Source: Siphonodentalium dalli (lineage: Eukaryota > Mollusca > Scaphopoda > Gadilida > Siphonodentaliidae). Taken from it: a DNA stretch of 64,000 nt. Of the stretch, positions 33,244 to 46,399 are shown one piece after another (within the stretch, counting starts at the first letter, position 1; each line of letters begins with the position of its first letter). The stretch is taken from positions 75,679,980 to 75,743,979 of the forward strand of contig CP136063.1 of NCBI GenBank assembly GCA_032622095.1. Direction: 5' to 3'. Under the pieces are notes generated by a model. The model did not search any database. It saw nothing but the letters and a program-made list of their open reading frames with translations, and was not told the origin of the DNA. The position numbers were made by a program, and so were the translations under genes.

Positions 33244-33259
33244 GTTCACCATCGGAATA

Positions 33260-33720
33260 GTTATTGTTAGTTAACCGGGATTGGCGTTGGTGTCATCAGT
33301 TATGGTCACGATGATGTCCTGGACGTGCATGGGGTTAACTTCAATCTCTGGAAAGTCACACACGTTGTCCGTTACTACGGCAACTAGAAACTTCCCACCA
33401 AATTAGCATCCAATTTGACAAAATGGTCCATTTATTTAGTGGCAAAAAGCCAGCCGGTCATTTATGTTTTTCTCACTGGCTGGAAGCAAAACGAGGAAAT
33501 CTAAACCGTATATACGCCACTGCAGGTATTTGATAACATCCATCAGCCCATCATCAGCCGTATAATCAAATATGATGACTGCGTGGCAAATTTCCAACCG
33601 AAGGCGGTAGGATGATAAGGCATCCGTATACAAATCAGGAACTCGGGTAACGTGGCTATAGATGGTCTCATATCGGGGATGTCCACCTTGGTATTTCGCA
33701 CATTTCCTATTCAGGGACGT
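33260..33720 (-). pseudogene. Unidentified decayed coding stretch
   Basis: On the minus strand three frames carry protein-like text in order: PDMRPSIATLPEFLICIRMP (33640-33700), then LEICHAVIIFDYTADDGLMD and GLDFLVLLPASEKNINDRLA (33436-33633), then KFLVAVVTDNVCDFPEIEVN and HVQDIIVTITDDTN (33275-33400). Codon-like composition and continuity across frames suggest a former exon or transposon ORF broken by two frameshifts. I do not recognise the family. An alternating strand/helix (alpha/beta) pattern is possible but unproven. Confidence 0.4.
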
Positions 33721-33724
33721 TTTA

Positions 33725-34123
33725 TTAACCCTTTACCCAACAAACCGGCCAAAACCGGCCAAATAAAGCTTCAACAGCCTAAAATATCTTCGGTCTGTCT
33801 CAATAGAACCATACAAATATGGATATCATTGGAACCGGCTCCTTGACTCATTGTGATAGTTACAGTTATGCCCTGTGCCAATGCATTCTCTTATATATGC
33901 GAGTCGACCATAGGTCGCCTCGCATATATAAGAGAATGCATTGGCCTAAAAAAAATCTTTTTTTAACACTTTTTACCATTTTTTCTTACATTCTTTAACA
34001 ATTTTATAATTTTTAATGTGTTAATCCAATGCATTCTCTTATATATGCGAGGCGACCTATGGTCGACTCGCATATATAAGAGAATGCATTGGCACAGGGC
34101 CCTTCTGTTGGGTAAAGGGTTAA
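33725..34123 (-). mobile_element. TTAA element family T3, copy 3
   Basis: TTAA-CCCTTTACCCAACA at the left and TGTTGGGTAAAGGG-TTAA at the right, internal order reversed relative to the copy at 12325. Both hairpins are intact (33878-33945 and 34026-34092). Confidence 0.9.
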
Positions 34124-36739
34124 TAGCAGTCATTGGGTTGAACCTTTCTAACTGGTACCTCAGATTTTCCAACTAGCTGTTGGAAAGTTTTAGCCAGACA
34201 CCTCCTAAGATTGACAATTCACCAACTGATAGCCATTTCAGTCCAAATTTGACGGAGAGTATATAATATATGCTGCTTCTGGTCAAAGAACACCATACAT
34301 TTCACATTAAATACTGGATCGCAAATCAAGCTATATAATCAGAACAATATGAACCTATTTCGAGTCTAAAAATTCAACTGATGTGGTGTCGTGGATGACA
34401 TTTCCAACTATTGAAATGTTAGTATCTATATAAGTGGAGGAGCCCTTTATATAAGGTCATGAACCCGCATTTCGCCTAAACAACAGCCATTCATTTCAGG
34501 TCATTGGATTAATTTTTTTTATTTGTAAAGCAGGGACTTTTACCACGTGTTTACATCCGTCCTTTTCTATATATGCAAGTTGGACTCTTAGTTGCTAGAT
34601 GGTCTCCCTTGGGGTGTCCGCCTTGTAGACTTCGCTGAACGTATAGGACAATATTCTAAACTTACACTACACATATTGGTTGGAAGCTCAAACATTCGGA
34701 AAAAATTCAACCTGTTTTCACTCTGAAATTTTCAAAATCGTTGACTCAGGCATTAACAGTCGTAAAAGTTGAAAGTTTTGACCCAAGTTGAACAAACCAT
34801 CTACTGCCACATCCCTGTGGTTGTGCCACTGAGAATTTGAAAGTGAGCCCCCTCCCCACGGATTCCTATCTATAGCTACGTCCCTGCATGTATGGAACGG
34901 CTCGATAGCTTTATTTTAGTGCACATGTTACACTTGATTTTTTGATATATTATTGTTGATTTGTTGTAAACTAATTATTGTGTGAATAAAACATCTACAT
35001 GTACCTTCGATATCTTCCCATATATCGTAGAGATATACACGTTCATCAAGAGGGGCCTAGTTCTCCTGGGAAAATGGCACGGCTGCTACGCGACAAGGCA
35101 ATAAATTACTGGGGAATCAGGGGAGGCTATGTAAATTTTATGGCCGATAACATCTGTCCGTCTCGACGTTTATTGATGTGAAGCCATAACGTCATATATC
35201 AATTTTCAATCGGAATGGGCTTCCATTAACCCCGAAATACAGAAGGGCACATGCATCATCATTAAAGTGGTATGAAGCATGCATTCCACTGAAGTGTTAC
35301 GAATGGAATAACAAATGACTGTGCCAAAATAAGTATTTTCATAAATTTAGTATCCTAAATAGTCAGAAAACAGCATGATTGTTACAAACCAATGTAACGC
35401 GCTTGATTCGCTCGATACACCCTTCTGTTCATCACCAGCACATATCATCTTTCTCAGTCTGAGTAAACTCATACCTAAATATTTCAAATATTGAGTCGAC
35501 GTTCACCCAGACTGCATCTTTCTGTATGTCCATTTTATTTGTTCATTAGGATCTATGATGACGATCGCATGAATCGCACACTCTCCATCATTTATAAGCG
35601 AAGGCAAATTTTTTCTCCACCTGGATATACATCACTCATTATACTTATAATTCTTTCCACTCAATCATCAAGCAGATATATTTTTTTAAATTTTGACTCT
35701 GTTCTTATTGGAAAAAGCATGTTCATCTATTTATCGAAAATAATAATAAAAAAGAGTTCGGGAATCAATCGTAGCTTACTTTCATAATTATGATAAGTAA
35801 ATCTACACAACACAAGCGTTGTTTTTAAAAATATTTTTGAACAATTTTGAACATACGAACATAGTAAATACATGTATATGTATTAATAAGCAGACAACGT
35901 ACTCTTTTCGCTCTGTCTTGCACTCTTTACAGACATACCATCCTCCATACATTATTTACATTCAATCCTGACTGAGGCCACGTTCACAAACCTGTGTACC
36001 CTCTCAGGGAAATACTTAGAAATTGACTTAATTGTCAATTGATTGCTAATTATGGAGTGTAAACTACGTGTATGATTTTCAGTCACTGCCGTCTAATATA
36101 TATTTGGGCGATTCCGAAGTCTGGAAATACTGATACATGTGCTCATGGAATGTAAAACAATTTTAAGAGTCAACCGTGTAATCGGTATTTGTGTTTAGTA
36201 TTACAATGATATGTTCTAATGTTAAAAGAATATACAGTAAGAATCCAAGATTTATCATTCATATGTGCATAAATTAGCTTCTGTTTGACGAATCGTGTGG
36301 AAATTTGGCGGGCAAATTGTCGAAGTGTGTGAACCTAGCCTTAGTCCGATGGGTGAAGATAGGCTGTTGTCGGTGGTGAACAATCTATATAGTGTCTCTA
36401 ACAGAGTACAGGAACAGGTTATCCGGGTAGTATATATACACAAGGGAAGTAATAATTAATTATGTGCTCTGGTCACAAGCATTTCTGTCTCGTGAGATTG
36501 ACATGTCAACATGGAAGTAACGAAACGCACATCGATCTCAATGGTTGACTGAAGCGTGATAATCGCGTTATGTTATAATTTTCTCTTATAATCGACGCAC
36601 CGTGACGAGACGCCTGTGTGCAACACATACGTCACTGAACCCACGGGATTCGTGCAGATAGTTGACATCGACTCAGAACTCCAGCATCATGCTCGCCGCC
36701 ATCATAACTCATTGATGGTTAGTCCAAGTTATCTTCAAC
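34124..36739. other. No gene recognised; T7-like start at 35262
   Basis: TTAAAGTGGTATGAAGCA at 35262 resembles T7. The rest shows no motif, exon structure or classed repeat. Confidence 0.4.
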
Positions 36740-36991
36740 TTAACCCTTTCTATACTAAATGAATTCCCACAGCCTGTTACAAAAGTATATGTTGGAACGG
36801 TCTATTATTCAATTGGATGGTTGTTCAGGTAATAAAAGCAGACGACAGGCAGAAAAAAAAAGAAGATAATATAAGAGCAGAATGATTCATATGCATAGTG
36901 GGAACTGTCCAGATAATAAGTTCAACAAACGAACTATAACATTTCGCAAGGAAACCACCCGTCAATGAGTATTTAGTATAGAAAGGGTTAA
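36740..36991 (+). mobile_element. TTAA element family T4, copy 2
   Basis: TTAACCCTTTCTATACTAAA ... TTTAGTATAGAAAGGG-TTAA: near-perfect 17-bp ends. Internal AATAAAAGCAGACGACAGGC is inverted relative to the copy at 31407. The right TTAA is followed by AGGGGGACTGTACAC, perhaps the start of another TTAA element. Confidence 0.85.
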
Positions 36992-37751
36992 AGGGGGACT
37001 GTACACTAAATCCGACCATTTATGGGACCATCTACTATTATACTCAACAGAATATATGCAACAAATGAATCAATATGAGCCATGGATGAGTGCAAAATAC
37101 TCTCATATGCTCTATGAACGATGCACACAACATCATGGTAACTATAATGAAAATGAATTTATGACTCAAATGTTGATTGTATTGTTCATATGGTAAATAA
37201 GTTTATTTTGCACTCATCGATGGCCCAAATTATCGTTGCACTAACGAAAATAGCCACACACACACACAAAACAAAGAGGCGAACTGGCGGACTAAATTTT
37301 TCGTTGCCAGCCAGAGCGCGCAATACGGTCGTATACGGCTGTGAAGCGTCTCAGCCAACGCCGTATACGTGTATGCATTTTTTGCATTTTCAGCTTATTT
37401 TTTTTTAAAGATATGGATTTGTTAAAAAGGCACAAAGCTCAAGATATTTTCATGTGATATCAAATATCTTCAACTCGTTATGTTGGGATATAATATTTTA
37501 TGAAACTCGTTGAATTACCCAGACGTTTCAGTGGAAAAGTATCAACTTAAAAGTTCGAATAATAGTGTTAAGCCGTTGGGGAATATGAGATTACTGATTC
37601 TGGACGTACGTGAACTTGCAGTTACTGCGCTGTGTGTAGCTAGGAGATATTCTTGCAATATATTAACACAAGAAAACTAAGATGCATGCATCAGGTCGGC
37701 CGTGAACTATCTACAATATAATTGTTGTAGCTATCGACTATACATTTTGGA
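36992..37751. other. No gene recognised
   Basis: An open frame at 37190-37408 has no domain. A CGTATACGGC/GCCGTATACG pair lies near 37331-37370. Confidence 0.4.
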
Positions 37752-38122
37752 ACACCTGCCTGTATGTATGTGTGTGTGCATGAATGCATGTGTGTATGTG
37801 TTATAGACTCTAACACTGCTCGACTGATCCGACTCGGATTTGGTATTTAACGTGTCAACTTGACCTCGCTCATAGGCATGTTTCTGGACCTTGACCGATC
37901 CGACTAAAAACTTGTGTGTAGGACTACTTCGATCCCGGGAGCAATATGGACGGGTCCAATTTCACGTGGGACCATGTTCTCGAACGTGTTGATATAGGCA
38001 TGTTTCTGGACCAATTGAACAATAGTTTGGCCAGACGCTGTATATACTGGGTACTGTCCAGATGGAGGCGATCACAAAAAAATCCCTAAATAGTCCGAAC
38101 GAAGTCGAGTACATCAGCTAGT
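37752..38122 (-). repeat. Dispersed repeat O1, inverted copy
   Basis: A TGTATGTATG tail comes first, then the reverse complements of the GCAGTTTTCGAG, GGTCAAGGTCAAGG and GCCCGACTTCGTCC blocks seen at 18940. Confidence 0.7.
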
Positions 38123-38625
38123 TTAATCTATATTTTGGACATTTGTCTGTCTGTTTCTCTGTTAGCTATGGCCGGGAAAACTGCCGGACAGATTTGACGA
38201 AATTTGATACATAGGGGAAATTATTTCCAGGGAGTATTTTGGACGGGTCAAATCTTGATCCCGACCTGACTTTGACATTCAAAAAGATCAATTCAAGGTC
38301 AAATCTGGTAAAACGGAAGTATTTCAACGAAATTTAATACCTACTGTTACTTTTGTCCCAGGAGTGTTTCGAGTGGGTCAAATCATGACCCTGACCTGAT
38401 CTTAACATTCAAAATTGTCAATTGAAGGTCAAATCGGGTAAAGCCGGGCGGATTTCGACGGGTACTTTTGTCGTGACTTTTGTCCTGGGAGTGTTTTGGA
38501 CGGGTCAAATCGTGACCAGACATGACGTTCACCTTTAAAATGGTCAATTCAAGGTTAAATCGCGCAATTCTCCGAAAATCAGAGGGGAACATCCCGGACG
38601 AAGTCGGGTCCACCAGCTACTATTA
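38123..38625 (+). repeat. Repeat O2 with three internal units of about 128 bp
   Basis: GGAGTRTTTTGGACGGGTCA cores at 38231, 38361 and 38488, each followed by GACCTGA and TCAATTCAAGGTCAAAT. It ends CGGACGAAGTCGGGTCCACC-AGCTA. Ends of this kind are common on short non-autonomous elements in invertebrates. The class is uncertain. Confidence 0.65.
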
Positions 38626-38874
38626 TATATTTCTAGATTTAGTTACAAACTAAATACCTGTATATTGTACAAAGAAATGTTTGACAAATATATCTGTATC
38701 AATATTACTATACGGGTCATTAAAATAGATACGACGAAACAAATTTTGAAGGGTGCATGTATCAGGTAAATTTTTATATTTCAAATGATGACAGGAATGC
38801 GGAAAGTTGAAGTACCTACGTAATACTGGCTATCCGAATGAAGATATATACATGTATATAAAACCAAAATAGAA
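38626..38874. other. Unassigned
   Basis: Nothing is supported. Confidence 0.3.
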
Positions 38875-39400
38875 GATGATTGCTGGCGACAATGTTTTCC
38901 AAACAAATTCAAACCATTCGATAGCTCCCATCTAGTTGTCAGCCCGAAGATCAATATGAAGTTTGGTGACTATCAGATGAGGGATATGTCTGTACAGTTG
39001 CTAAACAATTTAGTCATGCAAAAGAGGATCAAACAGTAAGATACCAAATTGCTGCCTGTGGTAATGTTTTTTAATGAAATTCGGGAAAATTAGATTACTC
39101 TCATCCTGGTTATCCAGAAGATCATTGTGGAATCTGGTGACGATCGGACAAGGGGTGTCGTCTGTAGGATCAACCAAATTATTTAGCCATATAAATAGTA
39201 AAACTCAAGATCACCGCTGGCAGTGATGTCTTCACAAGGACAGTTTGAGAACAAAATATGGCTCACATCTAGCGGTGACCCAAAATATCCACATGAGAAA
39301 AAGTTCTCCAATAAAAGCTGGCTGCAGGGTGCGCCAATTGATTCAAATTCGAAATTTAGCAGGGTGTACTGCTTGCGGCCATGTTTTCCCCGCAAATTTG
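38875..39400 (+). repeat. P-type tandem array, degraded
   Basis: Three units share GATAGCTCCCATCTAG, GAAGTTTGGTGA and AACAATTTAGTCATGCAA with 7600-8540. Confidence 0.65.
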
Positions 39401-40119
39401 ATAGACTGATGGACAAAACCACTGAATCCGTTGAATCAATATACATGTATACATGGATTAATTTATATGCATTGTTTTACACAGTACTGGTATATAAAGG
39501 TACTGAAAATAACAATATTACTAGTATACACAAAATAAACCATATAACATGGCTATGGGTTCTAATATCCGAATATGACAGCTGAGAACGTGGTGTGAAT
39601 TGAAGAGTGGTGGTGTCTCAAGTATAACTAACCCTCCACGTTAGTAACATGCCATTAAATGTCATAAGTATAATCTAGCTTGAGGACAGAAGTTATCCAT
39701 AAAACCCCCCTTAATTCAACCAGGCCCTCGCGCGATGTATGGTCGATCACATGATGATCTAGGGGGATTAGAATTGTTGTATAAAAACAGCACTGCATGT
39801 AAATATAAAATAAAATAGTGCTACATCTTATTACAGATTATTGCCATATATAATCAGTGACTATACAGACAGTCTGACAAAATAAATTTCAGTGACACTC
39901 TATCCGAAGAGGGGAATAATTCCATCTGTTACAGTCAATGGAGCAATTATGAATCTGGACAGGTGAAATTTCTAAGTAATACTAGATATCGACATGACGC
40001 GATAGCATATAACGTAAATGCAATATGGCCGCTGGCGACCATTTTTTCCTATAAAATTTAAAAAATATTTGATAAGTTTGGTGATGATCGGATGAGTGAA
40101 GTGGACTGTTTAGTAATGC
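39401..40119. other. Unassigned; P fragment at 40005-40115
   Basis: CAATATGGCCGCTGGCGACC and GTTTGGTGATGATCGGATGA at 40020-40100 are P-type. No gene is seen. Confidence 0.4.
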
Positions 40120-40417
40120 TTAAAAAGATTCTTACCTTAATATTTTTATGTTCACTTTATAAACTTCACTGAGTAATCTTTGTCATGTATTGAGTTTGAT
40201 ATCTTTTGTTAACAGTTTATAAATCATGTATGTCTCATGTTTGTTATTTTAATTTATGTGTTTATTATCATTAAATAAAGTTGCATTCCTTAAAAAGATT
40301 CTTACCTCAATGTTTTTATGTTCTCTTTATAAACACCACTGAGTCATCTTTGTCATGTATTGAATTTGATATCTTTTGTTAACAGTTTATAAATTATGTA
40401 TGTCTCGTGTTCGTTAT
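40120..40417 (+). repeat. 170-bp direct duplication with a poly(A)-signal-like motif
   Basis: TAAAAAGATTCTTACCT...GTTTATAAA...CATGTATTGA...TTAACAGTTTATAAAT occurs at 40121 and 40291. Between the copies ATTAAATAAAGTTGCATTCC looks like a 3' UTR end. Confidence 0.75.
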
Positions 40418-42884
40418 TATATTATATACACTTTATAGTGTGTTTCAGCTGGTTTCAAAACGAAAAAAAAAATTAATAAAATCAACAAATTTGTAAATTT
40501 AAAAACAATTCAAACGTTGTTGTATTCCATGTCCCAGCCCGGACATATACACCAAATTTCAATAATATTCATTGAGAAACAACGGACCAAACGCCATATA
40601 GCACCCCGTATACATCTTTTATTCCGAGCTGGCCTTTTATTCCGAGTTGGCACACGTCGATTGGGGCGAGTTAGCCATGGGGCGAGTACGCCGATTCCGA
40701 CACCTTCTCTATTTGCAGCAGGTATACGTTTACGCTGATTTACGCGTAATTTAGTTTACAAAGTTCCCCAATTGGTATCGTAAATAGACCCACCTTATTG
40801 ACAGAGAATGCCTCTGTTATTGATTATCAAGTTGCTATACATTAAAAACGACAAATTCACATGCTCGTTCAAGCGCAGTAGTCTATTTTCCCCATGTTAA
40901 AGGACATCCACAAATACTAAATAACGCTAACCTACTGCGAATGTTTGACACGACAACTGTTAACATATTTGGGCTGAATTCATCTGACGCGGTATTATTC
41001 CTCAAAATAAACAACAAAACCATCGTTACTTGGAAATGTAGTTTGGGCTAACATTTACATAAATCCTCCACAACATTTATCCCGACACACATGTCAGATG
41101 AAAAACAGCCATGAAGTAAACGGCCAAATTGGCCGAAATAAGACGGGCGACAAAACAATGTAACCAGTGACACGTGACAGGACTTGTGCCAATCATAAAT
41201 GGGTAAAATAGGGATGAGGGTAACAAAATCCTTTTGAATAGTCTCTCGGTGTCCACATTATAGTGCCCATGCGTGTATATGTATACCTCAACGAGATCTC
41301 TCCTCAGCCGGCTGTATTTCATAGACATCACGTTAAGCTCGATTATAGTCTGTCTCTATAGTTTAGATGCCTCCCCGAGGAAGTTTGGCCGTTATCGTTT
41401 GAGCCCACTCAATGGCTCTATACATCTGCACCGATGTCAGCGACCCGATGGAGATTTGGCGGTTGTTGTTAGAGTTAGAGCAAACAGTATACGAAATGTC
41501 AGGAAACCTATAGAGAGTTAGTGACGTGTGTTCTCTGGTTGGAGTATGTCATCAAAAGTTCAAAAGACCTATAAGCAATTACCACGAGTTCGGTGCACTG
41601 TGTACAACCAGGGTCACCAACTCCAGAAATGACTTGTATGCTTTATACCAAGGATGACAACAGAAATGACCATACTTAAGAGAATAATCTTCATTTCACA
41701 ATGTCATTACGCTGTATAAACACAATTGGGCCGAATAACAAACGTAGAAGCAATTTATTTCACCCAAAGGTAATATACAGCAAAGGGAAATGTAGCTGTT
41801 GGCGTGTCAGCCAAATTGTATGTGTTTCGGTTTACCATTATGAGTAAACGTTAGCCCAAATTTAATGGCTGTTAAATTACCATTTGGGTTTGTTGCTTAT
41901 TCTATAGTAACCATACCGAATCGAATCGCATCAAACCAGCCCAAATATATTGACAGGTGTCAATTATATGTAAGCCAAGACCGAGACCGTGTCAGAATAA
42001 AAGGTGTAATCTGGTGTTATGTCGCGTTTTCTCCATTGTTTCTCAATGTTAGGATACGGAATACCAAAACGTTTTGAATTTTTCGTTCTGAAATGTGTGA
42101 TCGGCACAAATGTGGCTATACATTAATTGCACTGTGTGTTCACACGACAATGAAGATAATTAATAACAATGACATCTCATATGAAAATATCAACCATTTA
42201 ATTTTGTGTTGGAAATAACGATGAATATTAGGAACTTCACAGTGACGTTGGGAAATACCAATAGCAGAGTGATATAGAAATCGAAAGAACTTTTTCGCTG
42301 ACCGTTTGTTTGTTTGTTTTATATACATAATCCTGGACGAGAATCTGAAAAGACGATGTCATATAAAACGTATACTATATTTATGACATTGAATAGACTA
42401 CATTTATATCGCAATGAATCAGTTTTAGTTTGATCGTTCCGAAAGACATCATTAAAAAAATATATAGAAAATTCTGTAAAAACATCACCATCAAGAAGAA
42501 CAAGGAGAAACACATCAAATTTCTTCTTATATTAATTATTGATAGTTCTCCAATAACGAAATTTCCAATGTTGAAACCATTATTCTTTAAACAAAACAGT
42601 TGTCTCTAAACGAGTAATATATGTATACATTTACAAGAAATAATGATGCACATGTACAAGGGTATAGCAAATGCGCCTAGTACCACCCACCCTATCCCGC
42701 TCTTGACCATAACCTATTATTTCTGGATTGAACACATGCATTAACTGTTGCTTATAAAAAATACTGGCCTTCTGCGAAGTTAGCTAAGTGCTAGAAGCAG
42801 CTTCGAGAATGTGAACATACATGTAAAACTTGACTTAAAAATGACAACTTTATCAATAAGATTGGGGCTACTGCCTGATGGCAC
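40418..42884. other. No gene recognised
   Basis: Open frames here are short and motif-free. Confidence 0.4.
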
Positions 42885-43245
42885 TTCTGGCGCACGCGGA
42901 AACGACAAAATGTGCGCCATTTAGTCGCGCACCGAAAGCGGCAGAAGAGCCAAAATGTCCCAGTGTCTGCGACATGTCGCTTTCGGCGCCCGTCAAAACA
43001 TGCGAAATCTGAAAGCGACACAAGCACTAAAACTTGCGATGTGCGACACAAAATGTCGCATGATTTATCGCGTTCGGTGCGCGTCAAAAAATGGGACATT
43101 TCGCATGTTTTTGAGCGCACCGAAAGCGACAAAACATATATATTATTTCGCACATTTTGTCGCTTCTGTCACTTTCGGCGCACGACTAATGGGGCATATT
43201 TTGTCATTTCTGTTGCTATCGGCAGGTGTCAGGAGCGCAATTAGG
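42885..43245. repeat. CG-rich array of GCGCACCGAAAGCGACAAAA-like inverted motifs
   Basis: GCACCGAAAGCG / CGCTTTCGGCGC and the block ACAAAATGTGCG / CGCACATTTTGT recur in both orientations at least six times. CpG is far denser than in the surroundings. Possibly the body of a fold-back element. Confidence 0.6.
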
Positions 43246-43736
43246 AAGCGGCCCTAATAGTATTCCATAATGGGAACACCACATGCAGTGAAAGATTACT
43301 CGTCAATTGGACACATCTATCGCTTTATGTGCTGCGTTCAAAGTACTCATTTATCCGTGACCGTCACCGATTCAGCCGTAATTTCCGGTCGCAAACGTTT
43401 CGCAAACTCGCTATTGCGAAATAGAAGTCTCATCTCAAGTGAAACAAGAGCTGGGCTGTCGACCGGTGCGTACCCCATGTCACCATGTGACATACCGCCT
43501 AGTTAAGTGTGGGCATACATTAAGTAGACGTCACAAGACGGTAACCATTATCGATCACATCAACGGATCCCTTTTTAAAGCTGTTTTTGTATTGAATACT
43601 TGTTTTCTTTCACACCCTAGACAATTTAACACAGACAGCCCATGTGAGATAGCCATGTTATATTTTTCCTATCTCACACACCACGCTACTGCTGTTTCAC
43701 CCCACCCACGTGGCTGATTTACATACTTGTATGTAA
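43246..43736. other. No gene recognised
   Basis: It contains AGTGTGGGCATACATTAAG (about 43506), shared with about 18397. Confidence 0.4.
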
Positions 43737-43769
43737 TTAACCCATTCTATACTAAAGCGTCATTGATGA

Positions 43770-43828
<59 letters not shown>

Positions 43829-44004
43829 TCCCACATGAGAAGTTCAGATAATAAGTTCAACAATCGTTTGTTGAACTTATTATCTAAATATTTACCTCAA
43901 TAAATACCTACCTACACTTGTATTTATCTGCCGTCTGCTTTTATCACCTCAACATCCCCCCAAATGAATAATTTGACTGGAGAATCCATTTATTAAAGGG
44001 ATAA
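43737..44004 (+). mobile_element. TTAA element family T4, copy 3, with expanded (AT)n
   Basis: Starts TTAACCCATTCTATACTAAA and ends ATCCATTTATTAAAGGG-ATAA (the final TTAA is mutated). A 54-bp pure TA run at 43771-43824 has expanded inside it. The next element begins 9 bp later. Confidence 0.8.
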
Positions 44005-44012
44005 ACGCCGGA

Positions 44013-44513
44013 TTAAAGGCACGTGAGGCCTTAGTTGTCGAAAATATTCATATTTGTTCCGATCACGTAAACAGAAAAACATTAAAACGCATACAGTTTC
44101 GTTCATATATACCATGACCATCGCGTAAACAGCATGTTATCATAAAGATTTACTATATTTTACCTAAACAAGAGCCTGATTGTGTTACAGAAGACAGCAC
44201 AATGCTGCTGGCTAATCACACACAAATGACATAAACGCTCTTTATTCGTTCCATATCAGGAATTCACCAACAAAGAACGCTCTTTATGTTTACCATCATA
44301 ATATAAACAAACACCAGAAAAGTAACTTTTTATGCTTTTGTTTACATAACAATGGTCAAAGATATGACAATAACATACTGTTTATGCGATATTTCTTATT
44401 TTTATACGGACAAAGTCTGTCTGCATTTTGTTGTTCTTTCTGTTTGTGGCGGTTTTTGACGGGTGGAAATATTTTAACAGGATACCCACCGCCAAGGCCA
44501 ACCGTACCTTTAA
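44013..44513 (-). mobile_element. TTAA element family T1, copy 5
   Basis: AGGCACGTGAGGCC left, GGCCAACCGTACCT right, TTAA at both ends; inverted relative to 13675. Confidence 0.9.
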
Positions 44514-45956
44514 AGCAATGGCGACCAACAGTTACTTCATGCATGTTTTAAATACCGGGAACCTTCAACATGAGACCATCTACAAATGCAGAGTTGCATA
44601 ACAAGTGCACTATAAACCATTAGAGGATGCAAACATTTTTCAAACGTTTCGTAATCAATATATGGCCGCTTCACAAATGACGAAAAAAATAGTTACATTT
44701 TCGATAAACTAATATGATAATATACAAGGCATATATTGATCTACCCCAATGTTAAGGATCGTGTAAAACTCCATATACCTATATTCATATGCTTGATTAA
44801 TCTTGCAGATCGTTTTGGGTGCGTGTAAACATCGACAATTTGCCTATAAATAGAGCCTATCGTTTGGACATCGGCCTTCGACAATAAAGGCCTATCACAT
44901 AATGTGTATATAGTGAATGTTATACAATGCATGTCGCTTCAATTAAGCCGATAATTAAGGATGTCACAATCAGACCGAAGATCCGCCCGATAGAGGCGCA
45001 TCTATAAGTAGAAACATGACTAGCAATGAGGGGTTATAAGGACACGGACCAAGTAGACCGAATATGAATATCACATGTTATAGCAATTGAAGCGTGTCTG
45101 TGTTTAAAGCTCTAGTCCAGTGAGGTGAACTCAATTATCCAGAGACATGACACGTGCATTCTTGTCCGGATTCTGGCCAGCAAAGACATATTGACGTTTT
45201 GAAACATGACATCGTAACCTATTTAATTATAATAACTGTTTATAAATAAATAAATAAATACATAAATAAATAAATAAATACTTCAATAGTTCATTATCAC
45301 ATATCGCGGCAGTTGTGAAGTAACAAATGTTCTTTTCATCGCGTTGGTCCATTGCTGATTCCGCGCTTTTATGCAACTGGCACTGTCGGACGTCACGTGA
45401 TTTGTTTCCCGATAAAGTGTAAATAATTTAAACTGGTGAATGAATGGGGGAATGGATTTTTGTGAGCGGGAAATTTATTTAACTAGCTGCTGTAGTTCTG
45501 GGTTTTTCCAGATCAAATTTGTATGTGGGATAGCCCTGTCGTACACTTGGAGATTTATTTTAAAAAGTAAACACATGACCTATGATTTTTCTTGCATTTT
45601 CGTGATCAACTGGTGTCAATCTAGCTGGGTAAACATCACTGGTATGGCATGCAGGCTTCAATTCAGTGAATTTGGCCGAAACGTTAACACTGTCGCCTAT
45701 GGGAAACCATTTAGTTCAGTGATTCCATATACACCATCGGAGCTCGGTTCTGTACGTCCAGATGGGTCGTTATTATCGCTGCAATAAATCGTCGGACTCT
45801 TTAAACTAACACTCCTTCCTGCATGTAAACACAGAAATCTTCGCCTTTCCAATGGCATTGACACTTTCCGTGACAAACAGAGATGGACTGGTTGTAAAGA
45901 CTTCATATATATACACGTTTCTCGGAATTCATGCCAAGCGATGGTGTTGTGATGTG
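44514..45956. other. No gene; (AAAT)n at 45244-45285
   Basis: The AAAT tetranucleotide run has one C interruption. An open frame at 45440-45787 carries no recognisable domain. Confidence 0.45.
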
Positions 45957-46009
45957 GCCATGTCGATTTCACTAGCCATGTCGATTTCACTAGCCATGTC
46001 GATTTCGCA
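45957..46009 (+). repeat. 18-bp tandem, three units
   Basis: GCCATGTCGATTTCACTA repeated, the third unit diverged at its end. Confidence 0.85.
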
Positions 46010-46399
46010 TTCTAACGTATAAACGCTATATTGGTATATATACCGAAATCATCCACGATACTCACTAATATCGCATTTCGCTTCAGATGTATGGTAAGAA
46101 CATATTGAGCAATATGTGCCAAATTAAAGACTGGTAGAAAACCCCAAATCAGAATGAGGTTTTTGTGTTGGTAGAAAAATGATTCATCGTGAACTGGGAT
46201 GTGGATATGAAAAATCTCGGCAAGCCTCGTTTCCGACCCAAATATCTGCCCCTCTGATGAGGTTTCTCCATCCCACATACCAGATCACGATAGATAATAT
46301 TAATCTCCCCCAAGTCCATCGATCTGTGATAACATGTAACTGAGACATGTGTACGGATCGGACAAATAATAAGCATTTCCAGATACATGTAAATGAAGG

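Noticed and set aside
45440-45787. 115-codon open frame as a gene
   Set aside because: No recognisable motif, and it overlaps a minus-strand frame of similar length.
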